Positions 23,101 to 33,900 are shown, counted from the first letter of the stretch. The stretch is 64,000 bases of DNA from Inia geoffrensis (GCA_036417435.1 CM070908.1:52237090-52301089), one strand, 5' to 3'. The notes: generated by a model not told the origin, from the sequence alone. A program made the numbers and translations.

Positions 23101-24045
23101 ATCACGGACGATGGGATCCTGCACCTGAGCAACAGCCCTTGCGGCCACGAGAGGCTGCGGGTGCTGGAACTGGACAACTGCCTCCTCATCACTGACGTGG
23201 CCCTGGAGCACCTGGAGAACTGTCGTGGCCTGGAGCGCCTCGAGCTGTACGACTGCCAACAGGTCACCCGCGCGGGCATCAAGCGGATGCGGGTAAGTGT
23301 CGGGCAGCAGCCACACCTGGCAGTTTCTCAGCAAACGACAAATACACCAAGAATCAACGTCCATTTTCTACATTCTGTCCTGGGCCAATAGTTACACAAA
23401 CTATCCTCTTAGACGACTTCTAAATGTCCTTATTAGACCCCACCCTGGAAAGAGTCGACTTCTAGAATGGGTCTGGGTGGAGGTTCCATGTGGTCTGTTG
23501 ATTAGCCAACTTATTAGAAGGAAAGGGACTTAAGGCCGTTATCAGTAGGCTTGATCTTTGCTAATTTCTAGGTATAAAGTGTCTTAATAACCATGGCGTT
23601 CTTTCCGCATGTAGTTCACCTGCATTGTTCTTGAATACGCTCTAAGTTCAGGCAACTTTGCACTTAGGCCCCTAAGCAGCCCCAGGTGCTACAACTGTTA
23701 CATCTCTGCTCGGTTTGCACACAGGGACAACGACCACCCCTTTGTCTTTAAAAGGTGCTGTTTGGGGAGACGTGCACGTCGACAGGAGCAGCGTTAGCGC
23801 ACACCAGAAACTCTATTGGGACTGTCTGCCTAATGGTAGAATGAACTAGATTCTATAGGAGAACTGTGGGCTTTTCTAGGATAATGCCTGCAACCCCCAA
23901 ACTATCTTACGACTACACTTTTCCTTTTTACTTTCAGGCCCAGCTCCCTCATGTCAAAGTCCATGCCTACTTTGCTCCTGTCACCCCGCCGACAGCAGTG
24001 GGAGGAAGTGGACAGAGGCTATGCAGGTGCTGTGTCATCCTCTGA
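11079..24045 (+). CDS. FBXL2: FBXL2, F-box and leucine-rich-repeat protein 2 (3' ten coding exons)
   Basis: Joined coding exons: 11079-11147, 11248-11343, 11566-11692, 11826-11900, 13211-13341, 16607-16667, 17367-17411, 17889-17945, 23080-23292, 23938-24045. Every intron is GT-AG and all phases join, giving 326 residues that match human-type residues 98-423 with no stop or frameshift. The product is a run of cysteine-type leucine-rich repeats (LRR), each with a C-x-x-L-x-x-L-x-L-x-x-C core such as [14 protein letters not shown], followed by a tail ending CVIL. From the family, the LRR arc binds substrates while an N-terminal F-box (outside this window) binds SKP1 in an SCF E3 ligase. The CVIL box is geranylgeranylated and places the protein on membranes. 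Reported targets include PI3K p85-beta and IP3R3. FBXL20 is the close paralogue, but as I recall it ends in CIIL, so FBXL2 is preferred. Convergent with UBP1. Confidence 0.96.
11248..11343 (+). CDS. FBXL2: FBXL2 coding exon, residues ~121-152
   Basis: Acceptor ttttttcag, donor gtaaga. It encodes one LRR (core [14 protein letters not shown]) ending SSLKGIS, with the final serine codon split after AG. The intron before it is only 100 bp, short for a mammal, with a clear polypyrimidine tract. Confidence 0.94.
11566..11692 (+). CDS. FBXL2: FBXL2 coding exon, residues ~153-194
   Basis: Acceptor gttctccag, donor gtacca. It encodes [19 protein letters not shown] and a second repeat with core [11 protein letters not shown]. 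The human protein, as I recall it, has LKALLLRGC here, so Lys-to-Arg is a mild difference. Confidence 0.95.
11826..11900 (+). CDS. FBXL2: FBXL2 coding exon, residues ~195-219
   Basis: Acceptor cactcag, donor gtaagt. Exactly 25 codons, phase 0 at both ends: one leucine-rich repeat with core [11 protein letters not shown]. Because it is phase-neutral, skipping would remove one repeat in frame. Confidence 0.95.
11901..13210. other. FBXL2 intron: MIR relic then AT-rich sequence
   Basis: A decayed MIR lies at 12195-12312. The stretch 12600-13080 is AT-rich with no recognised element or reading frame. Nothing else supported. Confidence 0.6.
12195..12312 (+). mobile_element. MIR fragment
   Basis: Matches the MIR order 'tataaactgggggtgatga..', 'gataaaatgaaataa' and 'gtgctttgaaat'. 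An old SINE common to mammals. Confidence 0.7.
13211..13341 (+). CDS. FBXL2: FBXL2 coding exon, residues ~220-263
   Basis: Acceptor ttctccccag. It encodes [20 protein letters not shown] and a second repeat with [18 protein letters not shown]. The donor is gtgagt after CA, so the final glutamine codon is completed by the first base of the next exon. That fixes the boundary one base short of the apparent CAG. Confidence 0.95.
13626..15112 (-). mobile_element. 5'-truncated L1, antisense, with target-site duplication
   Basis: Poly-T at the left, then the cetartiodactyl L1 3' UTR and the ORF2 C-terminus on the minus strand (to about 15110). The direct repeat gccctg-R-tattactt flanks it (13611-13625, 15113-15127; one mismatch). 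A SINE sits inside at 14332-14646. Confidence 0.88.
14332..14646 (-). mobile_element. CHR-type SINE, long form, nested in L1
   Basis: Reverse orientation, from ttttggctgcattgggtc to gggaatcccc. It divides the L1 3' region from ORF2, so it is younger than that L1. Confidence 0.87.
15343..15800 (+). mobile_element. MIR split by a SINE
   Basis: The left half (15343-15492, 'cattgtctcacttagtcctca..gaggagaaactgagac') and right half (15724-15800, 'gggtcacatgataagtaag') form one MIR once the SINE between them is removed. Confidence 0.72.
15504..15712 (+). mobile_element. CHR-type SINE, ~210 bp form, clean duplication
   Basis: Forward orientation with gggcttccttggtggtgcag start, a tRNA-like ggttcgtgccc B-box region and an A-rich tail. 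Duplication gaaaagcacat at 15493-15503 and 15713-15723. Inserted in a MIR. Confidence 0.94.
15894..16029 (-). mobile_element. Short tRNA-derived SINE
   Basis: Reverse orientation, ~135 bp: poly-T, ggctgcaccacatggcatgc, ggggatcgaacc and an inverted 5' end. The short form without the duplicated central region. Confidence 0.82.
16030..16606. other. FBXL2 intron, unclassified
   Basis: No repeat or gene recognised before the acceptor at 16606. Confidence 0.5.
16607..16667 (+). CDS. FBXL2: FBXL2 coding exon, residues ~264-283
   Basis: Acceptor cttatcccag, donor gtaaga. It encodes [20 protein letters not shown]. It follows a 3.3 kb intron enlarged by an L1, several SINEs and a MIR. Confidence 0.94.
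16668..17366. other. FBXL2 intron, GC-rich, unclassified
   Basis: Overlapping reading frames of 60-150 codons occur but have no recognisable domain, and this is spliced-out intron. No repeat recognised. Confidence 0.55.
17367..17411 (+). CDS. FBXL2: FBXL2 coding exon, residues ~284-298 (45 bp)
   Basis: A very small exon between acceptor ctttttcag and donor gtgagt. It encodes the fifteen residues [15 protein letters not shown], phase 0 on both sides. It is supported by the exact join to its neighbours and the LRR core LEKMDLEEC. Confidence 0.93.
17889..17945 (+). CDS. FBXL2: FBXL2 coding exon, residues ~299-317 (57 bp)
   Basis: Acceptor tttctctccag, donor gtgagt. It encodes [19 protein letters not shown], phase 0 on both sides. 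The next intron is 5.1 kb and contains an old antisense L1. Confidence 0.94.
18385..18560 (+). mobile_element. MIR fragment
   Basis: Matches the MIR core: 'attttatcagtgaggaagcc..gaggctcagagcggttaag' and 'acacagctgcc'. Confidence 0.75.
19498..19600 (+). mobile_element. Ancient L2/MIR-class fragment
   Basis: The phrase 'gaggaccactacacgccgggcactgttctaggcactggaga' parts are typical of old LINE/SINE relics in mammals. The exact family is uncertain. Confidence 0.5.
20600..22330 (-). mobile_element. Ancient L1M/HAL1-type LINE, antisense, with duplicated 5' UTR
   Basis: Minus-strand ORF1-like text at 20920-21560 ([20 protein letters not shown] and [20 protein letters not shown], the familiar L1 ORF1 C-terminal pattern). 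This is followed upstream by a 5' UTR at 21560-22330 in which one block appears twice (see findings). A short SINE is inserted at 20771-20887. Confidence 0.68.
20771..20887 (-). mobile_element. Short tRNA-derived SINE with duplication
   Basis: Reverse orientation, flanked by tctctccttc-M-gttct (20755-20770, 20888-20903; one mismatch). Ends in gggaattccc, typical of the short form. Confidence 0.87.
23080..23292 (+). CDS. FBXL2: FBXL2 coding exon, residues ~318-388
   Basis: The largest exon (213 bp). Acceptor cctcactccag, donor gtaagt. It carries three LRR cores: [26 protein letters not shown] and [16 protein letters not shown]-rich at third positions compared with the flanking intron. Confidence 0.96.
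23293..23937. other. Last FBXL2 intron, unclassified
   Basis: No repeat or reading frame of note. Confidence 0.55.
23938..24045 (+). CDS. FBXL2: FBXL2 last coding exon with CAAX box
   Basis: Acceptor ttactttcag. It encodes 35 residues starting [18 protein letters not shown] and ending RLCRCCVIL before TGA at 24043-24045. CVIL is a CAAX box; leucine in the last place favours geranylgeranyltransferase I (established for this family). The cysteines just upstream of the box are also conserved in the family. Confidence 0.97.
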   Translation, partial: AQLPHVKVHAYFAPVTPPTAVGGSGQRLCRCCVIL

Positions 24046-25060
24046 CAGCAGCTGCCCAGCCCAGGGCTTCACGAGGTGTCCCTTCCTCCCGAGGACCCGA
24101 GTCTTTCTGACGTACTCCACCATCATCCAAATCTGTTGATTCTCCATTGGGAAAGGCATTTACAGGTAAAAGACTTCTGCAGGGACTGCAGTAACTCTCG
24201 TGATAGTTTTTACCTTTATTCTGCTGTGATGCAATCAATTCGAAGCCTTGTGTCAGTTAACACAGGGCAAGAGTGGTCATGGTGCAGCCAGGACCATGCG
24301 GGAGACCTGGATCTCTAGAGGTGGGCGCCTCCCCAGGTACAGAATTCCTGCCCTTGGCTTTGTCAGCATTCCTCAAACAGAGCATTAGCGTCAGCACAAA
24401 TTGAGCAGAAGAATAAGCTGTTGATTTTCTACCTGATACTTCAGCCAGTGGCCTACTTTTATTCACAACGATTCCATTTTGATTAGCAGGACTTTTCCAC
24501 TTTGAAGATTAAATGGCAACTTTATCAAAGTGACTGTACTGCAAACTCATAAGGCCCGACAGTTTTCTATGTAGCGACTTACATGGAAGGCAAGTCAACA
24601 GGTTTCCATGAGACACCAAAGAATGAAGACTTTAAACAGGGTGAAGCAAGGTCTTCGCCTTTCTGTTTCTGTCAACTTGTCATATATCCTTTTGGGGACC
24701 AAAAACTAAACAAAAGCAACTCAGTTTGTGTTGCCTGATTGGAAATCATAAGCTCTGGCGTAGGCTATGGCACATAATGTGTTGTTGTTACAGAAAAGCT
24801 GATCATGTCATGTCTCACAAACTCTGGGGGACCTTAAAGAAACAGAATTAAGGCTCAAGTTATCTATAATATAATCAATTAAAAATAATGGATGCATGTA
24901 GAATGGGTGTGATTTTTTTCCAAGTTTATTTTAAAATCTTAGAAATCAAGTTACACCAGGACTATTCAAAAATTTTACACACTTAAAACTAAAATCAGTA
25001 AAGTGCTGGCACTTTGAGACTTATATAAAAGTGAATAAACCACTGCAATGCTTCAGTCAG
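24046..25060 (+). other. FBXL2: FBXL2 3' UTR (probable extent)
   Basis: Sequence after the FBXL2 stop with no recognised repeat and no long reading frame. The end is inferred from the AATAAA at 25034-25039. Earlier weak ATTAAA variants occur, and more distal AATAAA copies (26431, 26950, 27219) could give longer isoforms lying antisense to the UBP1 3' UTR. Confidence 0.6.
25034..25039 (+). terminator. FBXL2: Candidate FBXL2 polyadenylation signal AATAAA
   Basis: The first canonical AATAAA downstream of the FBXL2 stop, about 990 bp away. Usual cleavage would fall about 10-30 bp later, roughly 25050-25070. Chosen by motif and position only. Confidence 0.55.
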
Positions 25061-27906
25061 AGGGTTTTATTGCTATTATCTCATGGCAGACAAATCTGAG
25101 CAAAACCATCTTCCAAATTCAGGCGTTCCTCACGTTACCTGAAATCTGATAAGAAAGACGATCTGCTCTCTGCTCTGTGCTGTCCACACTGGTGACCTTT
25201 ACTGCATCTCTGTGTTAATGGTAGCCAGCCCTTCTTAGTAACCACTCCCCAAACTGAAGAGCCCAGAGCTCATGAGAAGCTGAGGGAAACAGCAAAAACG
25301 AGAAATTTCCCCATGACGAGCAATACTTCTAACTGGGTTACAGTTCTATTAGGTGGAGAGTTTTAGAAGCATTTAGGATACAAGGCCTCAGCTGCATTCT
25401 GGGGAGAGAAGGCAAATAGATGGATATACGACTCTGTAAGTCAACTAACAGGATTGTCAGAATAAGCATTAAAGTCCTGACGATCTTGCTGCCTTACTGT
25501 GTGTATACCATAGCAGTTATTTAAATATACATTTACACCACTGTGTGGGGGAAAAAATGGCTGTTGCAGGAAGCTATGAATATAGTTTCTATTTTAAAAA
25601 TTTAAATGACCATGGGCCTTCTATACATTATCTCTTTTGAGCCCGGACACAGCCTCTCACAGCTACCGGACTCTGGCTGAATGACGTTGGACCGCATCTA
25701 CAAAACAGGAGAACCTCTGTTAAGAAAAATCAGGTTTGCTTCCCCTTTAAGTGTGGCACACTGTGTCACTGGATAAGCTATCCTCAGTTGCATCAGCTTT
25801 GAGGAAACAAACTGAAAACACACACTCCCATCAGCTCTTATAACAACGCTGGGACTGGTGTGTACTCAGAACATACACAGTGAACTCCTTGATTCTATGA
25901 CATGAGGTGACACACTGGCAGGAGCTTGGATTTTAAATGAGACACACATTTGCAAAACAATCGGAAAACATTTATTATACTGAAATGTGTACATCCTACT
26001 ATTAAAAAAACAAAGTAGCAAATTTGCTGGTGCCATAATTTAACCTGTTTCACTGGGACAGACTAATGTTCAATGCTGCTTGGTGTCATTTCAAGTTTGA
26101 TGAGCTTTAATTATTTTTACCCCACTTGTAAAACCTGATGAGGAATTCAAAATAGCACACAGCATTAAAAATGACATTTATTGTTCCATAAATCTTCAGA
26201 CTCCAAAAGGAATGCTAAATAGACAAGCAAAACTCTAAACAATTAAGAGAGAAGCTCACTTCTTTCCCAAGTGACTGGTACAGAAAACATGTGGTCATAC
26301 AAAAGCAAAGGGAAAATGACGGAAAGGAAAGCTCTCCTGCCTTAGGGTCTATACAAGTTATGGATATTTTCAAACCAAAGATGGAATATTTAGAGACATT
26401 ACTTTTTCATATCAAATAACCCCCCTTATGAATAAAACATAAAATGCCAAAGCTTTCACCCACTGAAGTAGTTTTGTCTTCTGGGAGAGATTTTAAACTC
26501 AAAATTACCCATTCCTATTTCTGCCTGAACGAAGATGATAAGGATCAAATAATACACTCAAAACCAAGACACTGGGTGAACGGACAGAGATGGTATAATT
26601 AAAATGGAATCGAAGTTTGTAAAGAAAATTGTGTCTAGTACACCACAGGCCTCAAATGCTTGCTGATGAATTTTGGGAAGGCTTCGGGTGAAGGGAAGAG
26701 ATAATAATGATTGATAGTAGAAAAAATTGCAAAAACAGTGATTCCCTTTGGAAAGTATACTGGCCAACAAGCATTGGTTTTGTGAAAGAGGCACTCTTTT
26801 TATAGAAAAAGCTATTATGTGGTGTATAAAAAAGTCCCTAAATAATCACCAGAATGTTACCTGTGATTGTACTAAAGCTCCATATTAGAGAAGTGTGAGG
26901 AATTTTGATGGTACAATAATATAGTGTTTGTGATGTCTAGTGTTCCACAAATAAATTTCAACTCTTGATAATGAAGACCCCTTAACACCAAGTCAAGAAA
27001 CTATCACACTGTTTTCTCCTGCTTAGGTGTATTTCCAATGTTGGGGACAGGTCTTTAAAAAAGTTTAACAACAGTATGGTGCAGGGTGGTGGGGTGGGTG
27101 GTCAGAGACAGAGAAGGGAGAAAAAGGAGAAGGAAAACCACATGAGTTTAAAAGGCATTGGGGCTTCAAAAATGAAAACCAAAATGCTAAAAATGGAAGC
27201 AGAAGCAAAAAGTTTTTCAATAAATCTGTGACAAAGCAAAAACACAAAAGTCTTTGTACCTATTAGGATTTACACTGATCCTCTCACCAAGGTACTCTTG
27301 ATAATGCAGTTTGCTTCACGCCCCTCTTCCTGGCTTGGGGCTTCCCCGATCTGGCATGATCACGGCAGATGCGCACCCTTAGACACGATTTTCTTCCAAG
27401 AAGGAAGCCTCTCCCCTGACCACTGATCGGCCCGTATCAGCGCCGGCCTCCCTCTCTCCACACGTGGATTTGGCGCTGGCCCCGCAGCAGCCAGTGCCCC
27501 CCGACCCCCACCCAGGTCAGCATAAGGTCCCGGCAGCAGAAGCCGAACTGGCCCAGAAAGGTAAATGCCCACAGTACGTCTTTACATTCGTTTCCAAACC
27601 GCATACGGTGTAAAAAGACAGCGAAGGCTGCTTCTAGCGACTGTGTCTACTGGCCTCTCTGGCAGAGAAGCAGGCGGCCTACCTGCACCGGGGCCCGACG
27701 TGCTCACCGTCCCGGGGCGAGGCCGAGGCAGTGAAGCGAAGGAGACGTGCCTCTCATCCAGCTCGTGAGAAAGGTCATCCTGTGTTTTCAATATGAAACA
27801 TTTCATACGGTAAAATCCAATCCCAAGACTTCTTGGATTCAGTCTTCACACACTTTTAAGCGTAACTTTTACTGGTGCTGAATAGAGTTCAGACTATGTC
27901 AAGACG
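25050..27906 (-). other. UBP1: UBP1 3' UTR (probable extent)
   Basis: About 2.85 kb after the UBP1 stop with no young L1 or SINE insertion, in sharp contrast to the introns on both sides. Such a repeat-free stretch fits a constrained, transcribed 3' UTR. The far end depends on which AATAAA is used. Confidence 0.6.
25066..25071 (-). terminator. UBP1: Candidate UBP1 polyadenylation signal AATAAA (minus strand)
   Basis: TTTATT on the + strand reads AATAAA on the UBP1 strand, about 2.8 kb past the UBP1 stop. Cleavage would fall near 25040-25055. More proximal candidates are at 26177-26182 and 25971-25976, and more distal ones at 24925, 24458 and 24215, so several ends may be used. Confidence 0.45.
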
Positions 27907-27944
27907 TCACTTCAAAATTATGTGGACGCCACCGCCGTTTTCAG
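27907..27944 (-). CDS. UBP1: UBP1 last coding segment
   Basis: Acceptor tttttccgcag. It completes the alanine codon and encodes [11 protein letters not shown] before TGA at 27907-27909. The conserved ending HIILK identifies the C-terminus; the residues before it (NGGG) are divergent. Confidence 0.94.
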
Positions 27945-30900
27945 CTGCGGAAAAAAGAAAGGGACGTTAGGCGCAATTTTTTACCAGGCTGGAGAATCAA
28001 GACTATGTTGAACACTCCTAGAACTCCACAACCCCCTGCCCCAGTTCAGAGGGTCCCTTTAGATATTCTAGAGGAAAACAAGCTAACTTGCTCCAGTCCC
28101 TCTTGCCCAGGGCAGCGTCACGTGCACATTCCCTTTGCCCACCCCACCCCCCACCTGCGGGCAAGGCACAGGGCACAGACTATCCAATGAACTGGGTGCT
28201 TACATCCACCTTTCCTGGAAATTATTTTTGAACTCCTCAAAAGTAGACCTGAAACATTTTAAAAAAACACATCACTACTTTTGCGCCATGGCCTAGTGTT
28301 TCTCAGGAGATGGCGAGAAGCAGCAGTACAGGCGGTCATCAAGGAACAAATGAATTTTTCCATAAGGACCAATGTCTGAAAACAGTACACTGAGCAGGGC
28401 GGGGACGTCCTGTGATGCCTGACACCAGAAACCCCACCGCCTTCACAGGACGCAGCCACACGTTCACTGTACGAACTGCCTCTTTTATAGACAGCGTGAG
28501 TTTTGCAGAGTAAAAACTTCATTGTTTTGAGAACGAAAAATTGAGCCAGAAGGGTACCAAGCGAAACATGTCTGATAAGAAAAGATAAAGTGGGCCAGTT
28601 CACAGACTATAAACAGCCCTGCACTGCAGGTTAACTTGGTGGCTTACGAGACATGTCAGGCACAGGGGTGAAGTCCTAACTTCCGCCCCTCCCTTCAAGG
28701 TGGGCTGCTCTCTTCCCAGGAAAGGGTGACACGTGACATCGTGCTCTTTGAGGTGCAGCTTTCGATCTTAACTCATCAGACTTTTAAAGGTCTCTTCTCA
28801 TAGTAACTTCACATTTAAAAAACCCCTCCTTTATCCAGCCCTGTAACTGGAACTCTACTGAACCGCGTCTGGGCCCGCTCTTAACATCCTCTCCCTCCAT
28901 AACCTCAAGAATTTCTACTGCTTTGAGTCATGGCGGACACACTGAAGGCTTCCAGGTTTACACCTCAAGCCCGGGCCTCTCTTGCCAGCCCCAGCCGGCT
29001 ATGATTTCCACGTCCTAAAACGGAAGCCTTGGCCGCTTCCCCCAAGCCCGCCTACCTCTCCACCGCGACCACCGCCTGCCCAGCTGCTCCTGTGAGAGTC
29101 ACAACCACTCCTCCCTGCAATGTGGAGCCCAGCAGGGCCCTGTCTATCAATCAGCGTCCAAGATCCCATCACCTCTCATCTAGATGACATCTCCTGCCTC
29201 CAGTTTTCCCACCTTCTCATCTGTCTCCACTGAGTTGCGAGTGGAAGAAAAGAAAAATCTATTCACATTACTCGTCTGTTTAAACATCACTCCTGACTTT
29301 CCAATGCATTTCAAATAAAATCTAAACTCCCACCACCGCCAGGCATTGCCTACCAGACCCGCCTCCAGCTCTGCTCGTCCTCGCCCTGCACAGCAGCCAC
29401 GGGCCCTCTCAGGCCTCCAGAGCAGCCACGCTCCTTCCTCTGCACCCGGCCCCACACCAGCTGGGGTGCTCCTCCTCGTGTGTTCAGTTCCCCCTCAGGT
29501 TCCAGGTCTCAGCGTTCATGACAGCTCCTCAGAGAAGCCTCCACAGTGCGTGTCCCCCTCCCCGGGCCCCCTGGTCCACAAGCAACCCCACTTCCCCATT
29601 CATTCATGGCACCTAAATTACCTATTTGTAATCTGTGTGCATCTATGGACCAATTCTGGTTTCCTTTCCCCACTACAGGAGGGGAAGACCTTGCTAGCAC
29701 CAATGGCATGTGTCTGACATGAGGTGCTCAGTAAAATGTTGGCTAAATGGACTGGGATTTTTCTCCAGGCATCCAGAAGGACTGATTCCTCTTCCTTACT
29801 TGCTAGTTAATTTCAACAGCATTTCAGTCACTAGAAATATTTCCTTGATTCCTTTTTCAAACTTCTTAAAATGAGTAAAGCCAGCATTTCCAAAAGTAAA
29901 TATGCAAGATGACTGCTGATTTCAGGCACACACTATCTTTCATGATTCTCGCATTTCAAGACACACGTACCTTTTACTGTGGAGAATAAAAAACAACTCT
30001 CATCTTGAAAGTTCTGAACCATCTAGAAGGATAAAGCAGATGTATAATTAAGATCCAACTGTCTTTTCTTAACTGAGTAAAAGTAGTAAGAGAAAAATGT
30101 CATAATCTATATATAGCTGCACAAGTACAGGACTCAACGGCCAAAATGGTAATTCAAATAGGCAGTGTGAGGTAGCAAGGACTTACACCTGCTGTACTGG
30201 CCAGCTCGGTGCTGACCGTGCTTGCCCATGGGGGCCCGGCGATCTGGTCAGCCACCCTCCAGCCCACAGGGAGGCATTCGCTGCTGGGTTCTGTGATAGT
30301 GACTAACAAAAAGTTGCTGCCAAAGTGCTCTTACTTGCTTGTCACTGAACACGGGGCGGCAGTGAACTGCGCTTCTAACCTCACAGCTTTTTAAAATCAG
30401 CCATCAAATAGTACACAAAAAGGAAACACATTCAAATGCCTTGCTAAAAAGGGCCAAAGGCTCGCTAACCCAGAGCCCCCGCGGTGACCACAGTGTCAGA
30501 GTTCAAAGAGGGTGGGATCGGAGCTCCGGTTCTCCTTTACCTCTATTCCTTCTACCACCCAGGACACCTAGAACTCTTGGTTATAAATTCTTCCCAATCT
30601 TGACTCCCAACTCTGAAAATGATTCTCATGAGTACTTGCCAAAGGAGTCACAGATTTTTTTTCTATAGCGCCTCAGTAATACATATAAAAGTAAATATCA
30701 GTGTGAAAGGGAAAAGGGCATGCCAGTTACCTGATCGCTAACAAGAATGTGAATACCGGTGGGACCCTGTCTGTAAACCTGGTTAATTTGGTGGAAAGGA
30801 ATATTAAACACCAACGCAAGTTTTCGAGCAACTTCTGAAGCAACCATTTCTTCTAAGTAGATTGCATGATAAACTGAAATAAAAAATAAGAACAGCATTT

Positions 30901-33900
30901 TAGCAGTAATCTTTGATCTATTTTCCACCTGACCTATTGGAAGATCACTCCTTTCAAAGTACTAAAGAAATATAAAAATTACAAAGATAAGAACACTTCT
31001 CCCCTTACTACCCATGTGAATATAATAATACATTATCTATGCTCACACATAATTAACATTAACCTCTGTACAAATGTTATCTGAGGTTTTATCTTAAAAG
31101 CAAGCAGGAAGTGACTGCAGATGGGCACAGATGATCATTCTGGAGTAATGGGACTAAAACTGGATTGTGGCGATGGCTGCAAAACTGTAAACTGATTAAA
31201 GTATCGCTGAATTGTGTGCTTGCAGTGGGAGGACTTTGTGGTATGTAAGTTACACCGAAAGAAAGCCATTTTCAAAAATGCTATGTATTTCTAGCCATAT
31301 ATACAAAGAACTCTAAAAAGGTCACAGTTTTTGATTCAGTAATCCTACTACTGGGAATTTATCCTAAAGAATAAAAGCTACTTCTCCCCTCTTCCTTTCC
31401 CCTAAAGAATTAAAAACAGTGTAGAAGACGGCACACGAGAAGCTAAGGATGTGGACCACGAGGCCTCCTGCTTCTCCACAGAAAGCCCAGCTGTTTTTGG
31501 AACACGTGACGATGCAGCATCCCTTGTCTGCAAAGCGTCAGGCACATCTGCAGTGAGCCTGAGTCTCGCAGGTCCTGCTCTACTACTGACTCAAGCCAAA
31601 CACGGATCAGGAATATCAGTGCTTTTACTTTGCTTCCCCAAACAAGGGTTTTTTCATGTGTGTGAGTACAGAAACCTTTGCTTAGAATTTGGAACTACAA
31701 TTAAGGTAAGACTACAGAGAGGCTCTAAAGCAGGGGTGCCATACTCTGCCCTACACTTGTTCTTTTAAAATTAAATTTTATCATAACAGCCGAGAAGGGC
31801 CACTGCCTCTCACCGCTGCCAGGACAACCCGGTGGTCCCCACCAACTCAGAAGGGCAGTGGCAGGAAGCCGAGTGTCCTGGCGCCCCCACCCCTACCCGC
31901 CCATACCCACCGTAGGGCGTGGCGGCGCTGCCATCGCCCCCGCCACCCGCTGCCTGCTGCTGGCCCTGCGGCGCCGGCTGCTCGCGGCAGACGTAGAGGG
32001 TCAGGCGGGGCCGCACCGACCTGCAACCAGAAGACGGCGCTTGTGAGCCGGCAGGAAGGCCGCAGGCGCAAGCGACAGCTACAAGAATCTAGGGTCTATT
32101 TCCTTAGGAGAACTTTACAACGTTACTTCATTATACGAAATAATTTACTAGGAAGAATATAAAAACACACACCTCACACCAACTATCACAGGTTATCACA
32201 GGTGGTCTAATCTGATGATCCAGACTCTAAACCATTGAGATGGTCGGTCAGATGCTGGTAAATTTAAGTTTCAAGATTATGTCAGCAATGTAACATCAGT
32301 AAAATTCAGTTTAATGGAATTCTCACACCACAAGTCTAGAAATACCAACGATAGTAAATGGATCTTAAAAGCCAGCACAGTTTACAGTTCTATCATTTTA
32401 ATTCACAATTAGAAGTTTACATTTTTAATAACTGTTTAGTAGTGTCACATGACCTTGAAAACCATAGATTCTGTATAGCTCACCTAAATGAGAAGTTTGT
32501 TTTCTTGGCAACAAACCCAGTCGTCTTCCAGACCACAGTCCTGCCCATGTGCATTTCTAGTCTTACAGTCTACCTCTGCCCTCAGTGCCTGCATCATATC
32601 TGGGCCTGCCTGAAGGTGTACACAAAACAGTCTCCTCGTGAGCACGGCGGGCCAGCGGCCACAGCGCAAGGGCACACGCCGACGTGGCGTGGACACATCC
32701 TGCCCGCAGTCCCCACGCGAACAAGGGCACATTCTTATTTCACGCAGAACAGTTCCTTTTAAACACGGTATTTTACCTTGACTTCAGTGAATTATAGAGC
32801 CGAATGCCATCGGCTGCACCACAAATTTGTACTAGATCCTCCTTTGTCAGTTTTAACAAGTCGGCACCTGGAGAAGAGCAAAAAGAATCTTCTCAAGGAA
32901 ATGGGAGAGGAACCAGCAGTACAGGCCACTTTGCAGCATCTGTCTTCACAGTTTAACGTCCTTCGAAGCCATCGCCAGGTCTCCTGTGTATACACGTACA
33001 CATGAACAACACACACACACATACCTGTCCCTCACAGCCAAAGAGAATGCTGGCCCTCCACGTTCTCTATCAAGAAGGAACTCAGAAGCCCAGAGGCTGG
33101 AAGATCAGAGCAATGAGCCGACAGCAAAGGGCCGACAGGAATGTCTCTTCCCAATACAGGATTTCAGTGCCTGCCTTATTCTGGCTGGGTGGAGCTCGTG
33201 AAGATAAGCATGATTCTGACCCCAGATAGTTCACCTTGAGATGACCCAGACCAATCTTTAATTTACAAAAGGAAGAAATGGAAGTCAGAGTTTGGGGGAC
33301 CTGCCCAAAGGCACACAAGTTGGCAGCAGAGCTAGGACTAGGTCTCTTTTTTATTTTTTATTTATTTATTTTGCGATACAAGGGCTTCTCACTGTTGTGG
33401 CCTCTCCCGTTGAGGAGCACACGCTCCGGACGCGCAGGCTCAGCGGCCATGGCTCACGTGCCCAGCTGCTCCACAGCACGTGGGATCTTCCCAGACCGGG
33501 GCACGAACCCGTGTCCCCTGCATCAGCAGGCGGACTCTCAACCACTGCGCCACCAGGGAAGCCCCAGGACTAGGTCTCTTTATACTGTAACATGCTACAT
33601 ACAGTGCAACATTCTATAACAAACAACTCCATCACAGCAGCCAGTTTTAATACAAAGGCATGACAGAGAATTGCATATTATACTTAAGGTTTCCCCCATA
33701 AGTATTTGGTGTGTAAGTGACATGGTATCTAGCATTTGCTTTAAAGTAGGACAGAAAGGGAAGGTGGGGGGAGTGGGAGAGAATGACACTGACCTAGGCT
33801 GGTCGTCTCTGGAGCTCAGTGTGGTGACACAGGAGCTCATCAGACTCTTTCTTCTATGTTTTACGTTTGAGTGTGTCTACAATCTTTTGTTTTCCTTTTT

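Noticed and set aside
22918..23391. 157-codon frame as a separate gene
   Set aside because: It is the FBXL2 exon 23080-23292 read through into intron on both sides; the splice sites are clear.
31780..32040. GC-rich patch as a CpG island or promoter
   Set aside because: It is centred on a UBP1 coding exon near the 3' end of the gene. Length is short and there is no sign of an alternative first exon.
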